Shown here: positions 23,653 to 31,870 of the stretch, in pieces | How positions within the stretch are numbered: the first letter of the stretch is position 1 | Layout of the letters: each line of letters starts with the position of its first letter | Source: CAZJRQ01 sp964548535 | Lineage (GTDB): Bacteria > Bacillota > Clostridia > Oscillospirales > Ruminococcaceae | Direction: 5' to 3' | Length of the DNA stretch: 32,003 bases | Assembly: GCA_964548535.1 (NCBI GenBank) | Contig: CAZJRQ010000028.1 | Coordinates: 1 to 32,003, forward strand | The notes under the pieces: generated by a model | The model's database searches: none | Told to the model about the DNA's origin: nothing | The model's input: the letters and a program-made list of their open reading frames with translations, nothing else | Program-made: the position numbers and the translations under genes

Positions 23653-24480
23653 TTATTTTATGAGTACTAACGCTATTACTACTATTCCGAGTACTATACG
23701 GTACCAGCCGAATACTTTGAAATCGTGCTTTTTGATATAGCTCATCAAGAATTTTATTACTACTAGTGATACTAAAAATGCCACTACCATTCCTATTGCC
23801 AACATTGCCGCCTCTTGAGCTGTAAAATTGAATCCGAACTTTACAAGCTTTAACCCACTTGCTCCGAGCATTGTTGGTATTGCTAGAAAGAATGTGAACT
23901 CTGCTGCTACTGTTCTTGATACTCCAAGAAGTAGTGCTCCTATGATTGTTGCGCCGGAACGTGATGTTCCTGGTATCATTGACAATGCTTGGAAAAATCC
24001 GATGAACACTGCTGTTTTATAAGTCATTTCATCGATTGAATTTACCTTTGGTGTACGAGTTTTATTCCAATTTTCAATAAGTATAAATGCTACGCCATAA
24101 AATATCAACATTGTTGCAATTGACATTGGATTTCCGAAATGTTCCTCAAGGAAATCATCTAGCCAAAGTCCTAAAACCGCCGCTGGCACACACGCCACGA
24201 TAACTTTCAACCACATTTGCATTATGTCCTTTTGGACTACTGGCTTTTCTTTAAACCGAAATGGGAACAGTTTTTTCCAAAACATCACGACGACCGCGAT
24301 TATCGCTCCTAGCTGTATTACTACAAAAAACATATTCTTGAAATCGTCGCTCATGTTCAGTGACAAAAACTGATCCACCAGCAACATATGCCCTGTACTG
24401 CTTATCGGTAGCCACTCGGTTATGCCCTCAACGATACCGATAAAAATCACCTTGAGGACTTCAATAAAATCCAAACCCAT
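23653..24480 (-). CDS. uppP: Undecaprenyl-diphosphatase
   Basis: This 275-aa BacA/UppP integral membrane enzyme dephosphorylates undecaprenyl diphosphate outside the membrane to recycle the peptidoglycan lipid carrier; overexpression gives bacitracin tolerance. Family motifs are EGITEWLPISSTGHM (glutamates and serines of the active site) and PGTSRSGATI with the catalytic arginine. About eight membrane segments are visible. It starts at ATG 24480 after AAAGGAG. Upstream there is a GGTATAAT -10 (24518-24513) without a clear -35. Confidence 0.95.
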   Translation of the reverse strand: MGLDFIEVLKVIFIGIVEGITEWLPISSTGHMLLVDQFLSLNMSDDFKNMFFVVIQLGAIIAVVVMFWKKLFPFRFKEKPVVQKDIMQMWLKVIVACVPAAVLGLWLDDFLEEHFGNPMSIATMLIFYGVAFILIENWNKTRTPKVNSIDEMTYKTAVFIGFFQALSMIPGTSRSGATIIGALLLGVSRTVAAEFTFFLAIPTMLGASGLKLVKFGFNFTAQEAAMLAIGMVVAFLVSLVVIKFLMSYIKKHDFKVFGWYRIVLGIVVIALVLIK

Positions 24481-24604
24481 AAAAAATCTCCTTTTGTTTA
24501 ATTTTCAAATCTATTATACCGTTTGAAAGTGACTATATGGTGAAAATGACTCTTACTTTTTAGTCACTTTATGCAAATTGTAAAGCGCACTTTTTTTAGC
24601 GCAA

Positions 24605-24650
24605 AAAAAGTTCTGATTGTCAGAAATATTCAAACAAATCAGAACTTTTT
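24605..24650 (-). terminator. Terminator of the htrA operon
   Basis: A 14-bp stem (24605-24618 with 24637-24650) and an 18-base loop. On the minus strand it ends in GTTCTGATT pairing followed by a T-rich run, 15 bases beyond the htrA-like stop. Confidence 0.8.
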
Positions 24651-24664
24651 ACATCTTTTAATTT

Positions 24665-26389
24665 TTATTCATCACTTGATTCTATAAGCGAGCCTTTATC
24701 TTCCATTAGCTTAAAGCTTATTTCAAACTCTTCGCCCTCGCCAGTAATTGCTGGTCGGAACACCTTTGCTTTTACGGTATCCCCTGGCTTTTTGTCTGCA
24801 AGGAACTCTTGAACTTCGTCCGTATCTGTAATCTTTTTGCCGTCAAGCTCTGTGATAATATCATCTGGCTCTAGCTTTGTTTTAGCGACATCACAGCTTT
24901 CGTCAATTGATACTACGTAAAGTCCTGGCTTAGTTTCCTGCATTTCTGCTGTTGTTTCACTTATTGGATAATATGTTATGCCAACCCTTACTCTATCCTT
25001 AACATATCCAAACTCCATTAGATTTTCGATAATTGGCTTTGCCGCATCCATTGTAATCGCGAAACCTATACCCTCATACTCTGATGATGCAAGCTTTGAA
25101 GATGTAATTCCTATTACCTGTCCCCACATATTCAGCAGTGCTCCGCCTGAATTTCCTGGATTGATTGCGGCGTCAATCTGAAAACAGTTCATTGCTGTTA
25201 CTGAGCTTTCCACCTTGATTTTACGGTCAATTCCTGAAACTATTCCCTTTGTAACAGTTCCATAAAAGCCTGCTGGCGAGCCAATTGTTACAATATCTTC
25301 ACCAAGTTTTACTTTGGTTGAATCGCCGAACTGAGCCGGAGTCAAATCCTTTGCAGCAATTTTTATAACCGCAACATCACTTGTGGCATCTGAACCGATT
25401 ACCTTAGCCTCATATTCAGTTTCGTCATTCAAGACAACTTTAATTCCCTTAGTTGCATCGGCAATTACATGCGCATTTGTTAGAATATATCCGTCCTCAG
25501 ACATTATAATTCCACTGCCCTGCCCTGATGAAATAAATGATACTCCCTCAGAATAAATCTCAATCGAAACTATAGACGGTGAAATCGCTTCGGCTATACC
25601 CTCTGTTGTATATCTTCCGTTTTCATCGTAAAATTCATCATCAAGCTTAGGTGTATCAGCAATTGGCAATGTAAATTCGATTAGCTGATTACCGCTTATT
25701 TTATTGCCAAGCCATCCACGCCCTTTGACGCCGACAAGAATAATCGACGATATTAAAATCAAAGCAATTATTGCAACTATCATCGCAAGAATTGTTGTTT
25801 TTTTATTTTTAGACTTTGTACTATTCTTTACCGCCCAAAAGCTCGAATTTCCGAAACCTGACATATTAGACTGCGGCATTGAGTACGCAAAATTATTATA
25901 TCCGCCAAAGTCAGCATTATGGGGACGATTATTATAATACTGATATGCCTGGCTTCTATTCGCATTTTGATTAGGATTATTCTGCTGATTATAAAATCCT
26001 CTAGCATCATTATTGGGGTTGTTTACTCTCTGATATTGATATCCTTGATTCATATTCGGCTGGTTTGAATGTCCATATCCCTGCCAATTATTATTTCCCA
26101 TATTAGGATTTTGCCCAAAATTTTGCTGTCCTCGATTACCTTGCATATTTGGGTTCTGCTGAGCATTTTTCTGTCCTTGTGAATTATTAAAACTGCTCTG
26201 TTGTGCACCCTGATTTGCATTCTCTTCTGATTGATTATTACAATCAGCATTTTGCTTTTGTTCTGACTCATCAATATTCGTCTGCTGTGAGAAGTTGGGT
26301 GAATCATCACTGCTATTCTGATTTACATTTGATTTTTCCTTTTCTATATTTTCCTTATCATTATTATTCAAATCATCAAAAAATCCCAA
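24665..26389 (-). CDS. HtrA/DegP-like membrane-anchored serine protease with Asn/Gln-rich N-terminus
   Basis: This 574-aa protein has a cytoplasmic N-terminal region of ~195 residues, extremely rich in Asn and Gln (repeats such as QNPNMGNNNWQGYG), then a basic stop (KSKNKK) and one membrane helix (~198-221). The external trypsin-like domain has the triad in LTNAHVI (H307), ATSDVAVI (D338) and NPGNSGGAL (S414), followed by a PDZ domain containing LEPDDIITELDGKKI. HtrA degrades misfolded proteins at the cell surface. The start is TTG 26389: GGAGGAG lies six bases ahead, whereas the in-frame TTG 26404 would put that Shine-Dalgarno inside the gene. It follows the kinase gene by 31 bases, like the CssRS-HtrA stress circuit. 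Confidence 0.9.
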   Translation of the reverse strand: MGFFDDLNNNDKENIEKEKSNVNQNSSDDSPNFSQQTNIDESEQKQNADCNNQSEENANQGAQQSSFNNSQGQKNAQQNPNMQGNRGQQNFGQNPNMGNNNWQGYGHSNQPNMNQGYQYQRVNNPNNDARGFYNQQNNPNQNANRSQAYQYYNNRPHNADFGGYNNFAYSMPQSNMSGFGNSSFWAVKNSTKSKNKKTTILAMIVAIIALILISSIILVGVKGRGWLGNKISGNQLIEFTLPIADTPKLDDEFYDENGRYTTEGIAEAISPSIVSIEIYSEGVSFISSGQGSGIIMSEDGYILTNAHVIADATKGIKVVLNDETEYEAKVIGSDATSDVAVIKIAAKDLTPAQFGDSTKVKLGEDIVTIGSPAGFYGTVTKGIVSGIDRKIKVESSVTAMNCFQIDAAINPGNSGGALLNMWGQVIGITSSKLASSEYEGIGFAITMDAAKPIIENLMEFGYVKDRVRVGITYYPISETTAEMQETKPGLYVVSIDESCDVAKTKLEPDDIITELDGKKITDTDEVQEFLADKKPGDTVKAKVFRPAITGEGEEFEISFKLMEDKGSLIESSDE

Positions 26390-26420
26390 AACCGTCTCCT
26401 CCAATCTGGTTCTACATATC

Positions 26421-27842
26421 CTATTTATCTATTAGTTTATTAGGTATTGTAAACATAAATTCTGTATACTCACCATAAACACTCTTTACCATTATCTTTC
26501 CGCCATGAAGTTTGATAATCGACCTTACTATATTAAGTCCCAAACCGACTCCTGCGGCGTCTATACCACGTGATTTATCCACCTTATAAAAACGGTCAAA
26601 CACTAGCGGCAATTCGTCCTCGCTCAATCCTTCACCACTATTTTTTATTGAGATAACAGTCATATATCCTACTGGCTTAAACGAAAACTCAATATATCCA
26701 TCTTCATTTACAAATTTTATGGCATTCTCAATAAGATTATACATAACTTGATGAATTAAATCATTATCAGCATAAAGCATAACCTTCCCAACGTCTAGCC
26801 CTCTGATGTCAACACGCTTTTCCTCAAGTCGATTTTCAAACGTAACCAGCGAATCAACAATCGGCTCTATTGCAGAAAAATACTGCATATTAGGCTCAAG
26901 CTCACCCGCCTCAATCTTCGCTAAATTAAGCATTGAACGCACTAGTCTTGTCAAACGGTGAACCTCTGACGAAATGATCTTAAGATAATTTTTCTCCTCA
27001 CTCGGCGGAATAGTTCCGTCAAGTATACCGTCAACAAATCCACCTATCGAGGTCATTGGAGTACGCAACTCATGCGACACATTCGCAATAAAGCTATTAC
27101 GCATTGTGTCATAATTCTTAAGCGACGCTGCCATATCATTAAACGCATTGCTAAGCTCTTCAAACTCCTCAATATTATATGACGGCAACGTAACCGAAAA
27201 ATTACCCTTACCAATTTCCTTAGAAACACTCGCAATTTCCTTAACAGGCTGAGTAAGTTTCAAGGTCGTAAAGTAAACAATAATCAACACTATAACGATT
27301 ACTATTACGGCAGATATCAAGAAAATCTCGAGAATATTCCACATATATCCGTCTTGGTCAGACTTTGAACTAATCGCTATCATATAATAGGTCGGGCCAT
27401 TTCCCTCAAACTCCATTCCTACTATATGATATTCCTCATTTGTATTTTCATCGAAACTGCTGTTAATATACGAAGGCTCTTTGCCAAATTCACTTAACAG
27501 ACTTTTAGGAATATCTTCAAGCTCATAATCCTGGCCAGTATTTGAACTAACAAAAATCTTGCCGTTTTTATCAGCCAAGACATAGTCAGCATTTGAACCC
27601 ATAGAATATTCCTTTACTTTGTCCGCTACCTGCTCCTTCCACCTAGCAGGAGACCTAACTATGATTTCCTGCGAGTCTTCTACCAAAGCAAGGACGTTTT
27701 TCTCCAGCAGATCTTTCTTGTTTTCAAGAAAATACCTGGAAGAAACAAGCAGTAATACTGCACCTAAGCATATGAAGCTTATGAGTATTACTGCTGAGCA
27801 AATTACAAAGTATTTAGAAAATATGCTGCGGTGATTAGTCAT
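26421..27842 (-). CDS. Sensor histidine kinase
   Basis: This 473-aa membrane kinase has membrane helix 1 (~11-33), an external sensor domain (~34-165) resembling a single PAS/Cache-like fold, and helix 2 (~167-191). HAMP follows (TLKLTQPVKEIASVSKEIGKGNF), then HisKA with the phospho-accepting His257 in ANVSHELRTPMTS, and HATPase with N box LIENAIKF, G1 ISIKNSGEGL and G2 GVGLGLNIVRSI. Its ATG overlaps the response regulator stop by eight bases, so the two are coupled. Context with an HtrA protease suggests envelope or secretion stress sensing (inference from gene order). Confidence 0.93.
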   Translation of the reverse strand: MTNHRSIFSKYFVICSAVILISFICLGAVLLLVSSRYFLENKKDLLEKNVLALVEDSQEIIVRSPARWKEQVADKVKEYSMGSNADYVLADKNGKIFVSSNTGQDYELEDIPKSLLSEFGKEPSYINSSFDENTNEEYHIVGMEFEGNGPTYYMIAISSKSDQDGYMWNILEIFLISAVIVIVIVLIIVYFTTLKLTQPVKEIASVSKEIGKGNFSVTLPSYNIEEFEELSNAFNDMAASLKNYDTMRNSFIANVSHELRTPMTSIGGFVDGILDGTIPPSEEKNYLKIISSEVHRLTRLVRSMLNLAKIEAGELEPNMQYFSAIEPIVDSLVTFENRLEEKRVDIRGLDVGKVMLYADNDLIHQVMYNLIENAIKFVNEDGYIEFSFKPVGYMTVISIKNSGEGLSEDELPLVFDRFYKVDKSRGIDAAGVGLGLNIVRSIIKLHGGKIMVKSVYGEYTEFMFTIPNKLIDK

Positions 27843-28539
27843 GTGAGCTTTCGGTTACTTCAAACTTATAGCCTACGCCCCAGACTGTTTTAAGCACCCA
27901 CTTGTCTGAAATTCCTTCAAGCTTTTCACGCAATCTCTTAACATGAACGTCAATTGTTCTTGAATCACCATAATACTCAAAGCCCCATACTTCATCCAAA
28001 AGCTGGTCACGAGTATATACACGATTTGGGTTTGATGCAAGGTGGAACAACAGCTCAAGCTCCTTAGGTGGTGTATCAACTACAACGCCGTCAACCCTAA
28101 GCTCATATCTTGTCATATTAACTGAAAGCTTATCATACTTAACTTCCTTAATTTCAGTTTCACCTGTTGTCTGTCCAATTCGACGACAAACTGCCTTCAT
28201 TCTTGCTACTACCTCTTTAATATCAAAAGGCTTAACAATATAATCGTCCGCACCAAGCTCAAGTCCTAGAACCTTATCAAATGTTTCCTGCTTTGCAGTT
28301 ATCATTATTATTGGCACATTAGATTTCTTTCTGATTTCACGACATACCTGCCATCCGTCCATTCCTGGAAGCATGATGTCAAGAAGAATGATATCAGGTT
28401 TAAGCGCGTTAAATTTTACAACAGCCTCTTGTCCGTCGTGTGCAAGAATTACTCCATAACCCTCTTTTTCAAGATAAAGACGCAAAAGCTCACAAATGTT
28501 CTTGTCGTCATCTACTACTAAAACTCTTCCTAGTGACAT
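27835..28539 (-). CDS. OmpR/PhoB-family response regulator
   Basis: This 234-aa regulator has a receiver domain with acidic pocket VVDDD (10-12), phospho-acceptor Asp54 in LLDIMLPG, MITAK (Thr and Lys switch residues) and DYIVKPF. A C-terminal winged helix follows (PPKELELLFHLASNPNRVYTRDQLLDEVWG, then RTIDVHVKRLREKL). The start is ATG 28539 after AGGAGGAAG. It is the first gene of the regulator-kinase-htrA operon. A TGATTAAC direct repeat with 11-bp period upstream is a candidate for its own binding site. Confidence 0.94.
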   Translation of the reverse strand: MSLGRVLVVDDDKNICELLRLYLEKEGYGVILAHDGQEAVVKFNALKPDIILLDIMLPGMDGWQVCREIRKKSNVPIIMITAKQETFDKVLGLELGADDYIVKPFDIKEVVARMKAVCRRIGQTTGETEIKEVKYDKLSVNMTRYELRVDGVVVDTPPKELELLFHLASNPNRVYTRDQLLDEVWGFEYYGDSRTIDVHVKRLREKLEGISDKWVLKTVWGVGYKFEVTESSHD

Positions 28540-28621
28540 AATCTTCTTCCTCCTATTTAAATGTATACATGCGGTATGCAATTTTGAACAAACCACATTT
28601 ATATTTTCAATTGATATAAGT

Positions 28622-28676
28622 ATTATAACAAATTCATAAACATATATATTGCCTATTTGATTAACTAATGATTAAC
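28622..28676 (-). promoter_or_regulatory. Promoter with direct-repeat box for the response regulator operon
   Basis: TATAAT on the minus strand (28627-28622) has no clear -35. About 30 bases upstream, TGATTAAC occurs twice on the plus strand at 28658 and 28669 (period 11), the spacing typical of OmpR/PhoB-family binding sites. The remainder of 28677-28908 is AT-rich with no gene seen. Confidence 0.5.
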
Positions 28677-28908
28677 AAAATGTAAATTACAGAAATATAT
28701 CAAATTGCTGTTTATAAATACTTTATATTTGACTTACCTTGTTAATAGTAGTTAAAATACTTTTAATAATTATCTGCATTTTCAAGTTGCAAAAGTGCGA
28801 AAAATAAGAATTGAGTTCAAATATTAAATAATATATATATATATTATAAACATTGCGCAGTTGAAATTGTGCAATTAGCCAAAATTTTCGCAAATTACGT
28901 ATATAGAC

Positions 28909-28936
28909 TTGAATTTTCTTGAAAACGTATTATAAT
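28909..28936 (+). promoter_or_regulatory. Promoter of groES-groEL
   Basis: TTGAAT (28909-28914), 16 bases, TATAAT (28931-28936), directly ahead of the CIRCE element. Confidence 0.7.
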
Positions 28937-28941
28937 AATAA

Positions 28942-28968
28942 TTAGCACTCAGATACATCGAGTGCTAA
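28942..28968. promoter_or_regulatory. CIRCE operator (HrcA-binding site)
   Basis: TTAGCACTC-N9-GAGTGCTAA is a perfect match to the CIRCE consensus, located at the transcription start of groES. HrcA repression relieved by heat or unfolded protein is the established mechanism. Confidence 0.97.
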
Positions 28969-29047
28969 CAGTCGGATAGTCCGTCTGCTAAACACGCAAA
29001 TTTACAGGTTAGCCTGTGTTATTAAAACTTCAAAGGAGAGATTTATT

Positions 29048-29332
29048 ATGACAATCAAGCCATTGTTAGACAGAGTAGTTATTAAGATGGTAGAACCAGA
29101 GGAAACTACAAAAAGCGGTATCATTCTTGCAGGGTCTGCAAAAGAGAAGCCAAGCGTTGCTGAAGTTGTTGCAGTAGGCGAAGGCGGAATTGTTGACGGT
29201 AAGGAAGTTAAAATGTATGTTAAGGTTGGCGACAAGGTATTGACTAGCCAATACAGCGGTACTGATGTTAAGCTTGAGGGTGACGAGTTCACTATCGTTA
29301 AGCAGGCAGATATTCTTGCTATTGTTGAATAA
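29048..29332 (+). CDS. groES: Co-chaperonin GroES
   Basis: This 94-aa chaperonin-10 subunit begins MTIKPLLDRVVIKMVE and has the mobile loop around EETTKSGIILAGSAKEKP, VVAVGEGG, VKVGDKVL and the C-terminal beta strand EFTIVKQADILAIVE. It caps the GroEL chamber in the cytoplasm. The start is ATG 29048 after AAAGGAG. It is followed after 136 bases by groEL; a hairpin in the gap pairs GTCTATG (29378) with CATAGAC (29413). It is controlled by CIRCE. Confidence 0.97.
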   Translation: MTIKPLLDRVVIKMVEPEETTKSGIILAGSAKEKPSVAEVVAVGEGGIVDGKEVKMYVKVGDKVLTSQYSGTDVKLEGDEFTIVKQADILAIVE

Positions 29333-29468
29333 TATAGAATACTGTTGTTAATATAACAAGTAAGAAATATAAAACTAGTCTATGATGGATTTATTTCAAT
29401 AAAATCTCAGCACATAGACATAAACATAAACGTATAAACGTACATTAAATAATTTGGAGGTTTTTGAT

Positions 29469-31115
29469 ATGGCAAAGGATATTATTTACGGTGAAGAAGC
29501 TAGAAAGTCACTTCAGGCTGGTATTGATAAGCTAGCTGACACAGTTAAAATCACTTTAGGACCTAAGGGCAGAAACGTTGTTCTTGATAAAAAATTCGGT
29601 GCACCACTTATTACTAACGACGGTGTTACAATTGCTAAGGAAATTGAGCTTGAAAACGCTTTTGAGAACATGGGTGCTCAGCTAGTTAAGGAAGTTGCTA
29701 CTAAGACTAACGACGCTGCTGGTGACGGTACTACTACTGCTACTCTACTTGCTCAGGCTTTGGTACGTGAGGGCATGAAGAACATTGCTGCTGGTGCTAA
29801 TCCTATGGTAGTTAGAAAGGGTATGGCTAAGGCTGTCGAAGCTGCTGTTGAGGCTATTGTTGACGGTTCTAAGAAGATTGAGGGTACTGAGGACATTGCT
29901 AGAGTTGCTACTGTATCTTCTGCTGACGAGACTGTTGGTAATCTTATTGCTCAGGCAATGGAGAAAGTTACTGCTGACGGTGTAATCACAATTGAGGAGT
30001 CAAAGACTGCTGAAACTTACAGCGAAGTTGTTGAGGGTATGCAATTTGACAGAGGTTACATTGCACCTTACATGGTAACTGACACTGATAAAATGGAGGC
30101 TGTTATTGATGACGCTTACATTCTAATTACTGACAAGAAGATTTCAAGCATTCAAGAAATTCTACCTCTACTAGAGGAAATTGTTAAGGCTGGCAAAAAG
30201 CTAGTTATCGTTGCTGAGGACGTAGAGGGTGAGGCTCTTTCAACACTTATCGTTAACAAGCTAAGAGGTACATTTACTTGTGTAGCTGTTAAGGCTCCTG
30301 GCTTTGGCGACAGACGTAAGGATATGCTACAGGATATTGCTATTCTAACTGGCGGTCAGGTTATTTCTGACGATCTTGGTCTTGATCTTAAGGAGACTAC
30401 TCTTGATCAGCTTGGTCAAGCTAGACAGGTTGTTGTTCAGAAAGAAAACACTATCATCGTTGACGGTGCTGGTTCAGCTGACGACATCAAGGCTAGAGTT
30501 GCACAGATTAGATCTCAGATTGAAGTTACTACTTCTGATTTTGACACTGAAAAGCTACAAGAAAGACTTGCTAAGCTTTCAGGCGGTGTTGCAGTAATCA
30601 AGGTTGGTGCAGCTACTGAAATCGAGATGAAGGAAAAGAAACTTCGTATTGAAGATGCTCTAGCAGCAACAAAGGCAGCAGTTGAAGAGGGTATTGTTGC
30701 AGGCGGCGGTACAGCACTTATCAACGCTATGCCAGTAGTTAAGAAAGTTTGCGACAAGCTTGACGGCGACGAGAAGACTGGTGCTCAGATTGTACTTCGT
30801 GCACTTGAAGAGCCAGTACGTCAGATTGCAATTAACGCTGGTCTTGAGGGCAGCGTAATCATCGACAAGATTGTACGTTCAAGAAAGGTCGGCTACGGTT
30901 TCAACGCTTACACTGAGCAGTATGTTGACATGATTCCTGCTGGAATTGTTGATCCAACTAAGGTAACTCGTTCAGCACTACAGAACGCTGCATCAGTAGC
31001 ATCTATGGTACTTACAACTGAGAGCCTTGTAGCTGACATCAAGGATCCAGAGGCTGACGCTGCAATGGCAGCAGCTGCTGCTGGCGGCATGGGTGGCATG
31101 GGCGGAATGTACTAA
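29469..31115 (+). CDS. groEL: Chaperonin GroEL
   Basis: This 548-aa ATP-dependent folding chaperone starts MAKDIIYGEEARKSL. It has nucleotide-binding motifs ITLGPKGRNVVLDK, NDGVTIAKEIELE and AGDGTTTATLLAQ, EEGIVAGGGTAL, and the flexible GGMGGMGGMY tail. ATG 29469 follows GGAGGT; the in-frame TTG at 29454 overlaps that site and is rejected. Codon use is strongly biased to GCT, CTT/CTA and GTT, as expected of a very highly expressed gene. It is the second gene of the CIRCE-controlled operon. Confidence 0.98.
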   Translation: MAKDIIYGEEARKSLQAGIDKLADTVKITLGPKGRNVVLDKKFGAPLITNDGVTIAKEIELENAFENMGAQLVKEVATKTNDAAGDGTTTATLLAQALVREGMKNIAAGANPMVVRKGMAKAVEAAVEAIVDGSKKIEGTEDIARVATVSSADETVGNLIAQAMEKVTADGVITIEESKTAETYSEVVEGMQFDRGYIAPYMVTDTDKMEAVIDDAYILITDKKISSIQEILPLLEEIVKAGKKLVIVAEDVEGEALSTLIVNKLRGTFTCVAVKAPGFGDRRKDMLQDIAILTGGQVISDDLGLDLKETTLDQLGQARQVVVQKENTIIVDGAGSADDIKARVAQIRSQIEVTTSDFDTEKLQERLAKLSGGVAVIKVGAATEIEMKEKKLRIEDALAATKAAVEEGIVAGGGTALINAMPVVKKVCDKLDGDEKTGAQIVLRALEEPVRQIAINAGLEGSVIIDKIVRSRKVGYGFNAYTEQYVDMIPAGIVDPTKVTRSALQNAASVASMVLTTESLVADIKDPEADAAMAAAAAGGMGGMGGMY

Positions 31116-31156
31116 TATCCGCTTAGGCTATACTATTATATATATAATATTTATTT

Positions 31157-31186
31157 AGAGAGCATTCCGTTTTTGGAATGCTCTCT
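31157..31186 (+). terminator. Hairpin terminator after groEL
   Basis: AGAGAGCATTCC-GTTTTT-GGAATGCTCTCT is a perfect 12-bp stem. The T-tract behind it is weak (TTGTG). Confidence 0.7.
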
Positions 31187-31227
31187 TGTGAACAAAGTAT
31201 AAAGTGAAAATTTCTTTTGAAAAAGAC

Positions 31228-31256
31228 TTGACATTTGTTTTCAAATGTGATATAAT
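31228..31256 (+). promoter_or_regulatory. Promoter of tRNA-Arg with an inverted repeat in the spacer
   Basis: TTGACA (31228-31233), 17 bases, TATAAT (31251-31256). The inverted repeat ACATTTG-TTTT-CAAATGT (31231-31248) spans the spacer. Confidence 0.8.
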
Positions 31257-31297
31257 ATCTAAGTTGTATCAATTGAGGATGCAACTTAGACTTATAT

Positions 31298-31374
31298 GCG
31301 TTGCTAGCTCAGCTGGATAGAGTGACTGGCTACGAACCAGTAGGTCGGGGGTTCGAGTCCCTCGCAGCGCACCA
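31298..31374 (+). tRNA. tRNA-Arg (anticodon ACG)
   Basis: A 77-nt cloverleaf: acceptor GCGTTGC pairs with GCAGCGC (31364-31370, one G-T pair); the D arm is GCTAGCTCAGCTGGATAGAG. The anticodon stem ACTGG/CCAGT encloses loop CTACGAA, so the anticodon is ACG (A34 normally becomes inosine, reading CGU/CGC/CGA). The T arm is GGGTTCGAGTCCC-like, the discriminator is A, and CCA is encoded (31372-31374). An AAGTTG..CAACTT leader hairpin (31260-31285) precedes it. The repeat copy D hairpin starts at the very next base. Confidence 0.95.
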
Positions 31375-31405
31375 CCAGGGACGTGTCCCTGGGCCCTAGC
31401 CCTCA
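31375..31405 (+). repeat. GC-rich modular repeat, copy D (hairpin module)
   Basis: CCAGGGAC-GT-GTCCCTGG (31375-31392) starts on the base after the tRNA CCA and is followed by GCCCTAGCCCTCAC. The copy B counterpart is GCAGGGGC-GT-GCCCCTGC followed by ACCCCTGCCCTCGC; the base-paired positions differ in compensating fashion. Confidence 0.65.
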
Positions 31406-31432
31406 CAGATAAATTCTGTGAGGGCTTTTTAT
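31398..31432 (+). terminator. Terminator of tRNA-Arg
   Basis: AGCCCTCACAGA, loop TAAAT and TCTGTGAGGGCT (12 bp) are followed by TTTTATTT. Confidence 0.92.
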
Positions 31433-31552
31433 TTATATGGCTTACACAGTCGACTATTTGCTCGGGTTGAAGTCTTGTACATTTGCTAGAAACCTCGTAA
31501 AATAGGTATTTAACTGCACCATCTTTTTCGTCTCCGCTTGACAAACACGAAT

Positions 31553-31596
31553 AATCCGAACGCGGTTTTCTATGATGGCAAACCAGTGTTCGGATT
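31553..31596. other. Long imperfect inverted repeat
   Basis: AATCCGAAC (31553-31561) pairs with GTTCGGATT (31588-31596) and, inside it, GGTTT pairs with AAACC. TGTTGTTT follows on the plus strand. It may be a terminator or a structured RNA. The 31433-31552 stretch before it has no gene I can support. Confidence 0.5.
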
Positions 31597-31608
31597 TGTT
31601 GTTTATAT

Positions 31609-31789
31609 ATGATAATAGAAGATTTACGTTTTGAAAAAGATAATTTTCTTAAAACTAAGCATCAGACCATAAAGGATATGAAACGTATCAACACCACTTA
31701 AAAAAGTGGAAGATGGTAGCTATGTCCTTGAGGAGTTTGAATTTGTGTTTGAAAATAAGCAGTCAATCAGAATTAATTATGAAAAATAA
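31609..31789 (+). pseudogene. Small ORF broken by a frameshift, unknown
   Basis: ATG 31609 opens a frame (MIIEDLRFEKDNFLKTKHQT and then IKDMKRINTT) that stops at TAA 31699-31701. One frame over, across the AAAAAA run, the reading continues KKVEDGSYVLEEFEFVFENK to TAA 31787-31789. Joined, it would be about 60 residues, acidic and lysine-rich. There is no ribosome binding site at the ATG, so the true start may be lost. I do not recognise it. A clear terminator follows at 31800. Confidence 0.4.
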
Positions 31790-31799
31790 AAGAGAACGA

Positions 31800-31846
31800 G
31801 AGCCTGCTTGATGTGGTGAATTACTGCATTTAGCAGGCTCTTTTTC
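31800..31846 (+). terminator. Terminator behind the broken ORF
   Basis: GAGCCTGCT and AGCAGGCTC (9 bp, 23-base loop) are followed by TTTTTC. Confidence 0.82.
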
Positions 31847-31870
31847 ATTTGTAGAAATATTCATATTTAA

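Noticed and set aside
29376..29420. Search for a CRISPR array or riboswitch in the longer gaps (9447-9847, 20481-20918, 22352-22956, 28597-28908, 31433-31961)
   Set aside because: No regularly spaced repeats with unique spacers and no aptamer consensus that I recognise; the visible repeats are tandem or modular, not CRISPR-like.
31298..31374. tRNA-Arg as a proven attachment site
   Set aside because: No duplicated tRNA 3' end and no integrase are seen in the window, so integration here is only a possibility.
31269..31544. 91-aa minus-strand ORF containing GTRTPDLLVRSQSLYPAELATH
   Set aside because: This is the translation of the antisense of tRNA-Arg, a well-known spurious ORF type; it also crosses the tRNA terminator.
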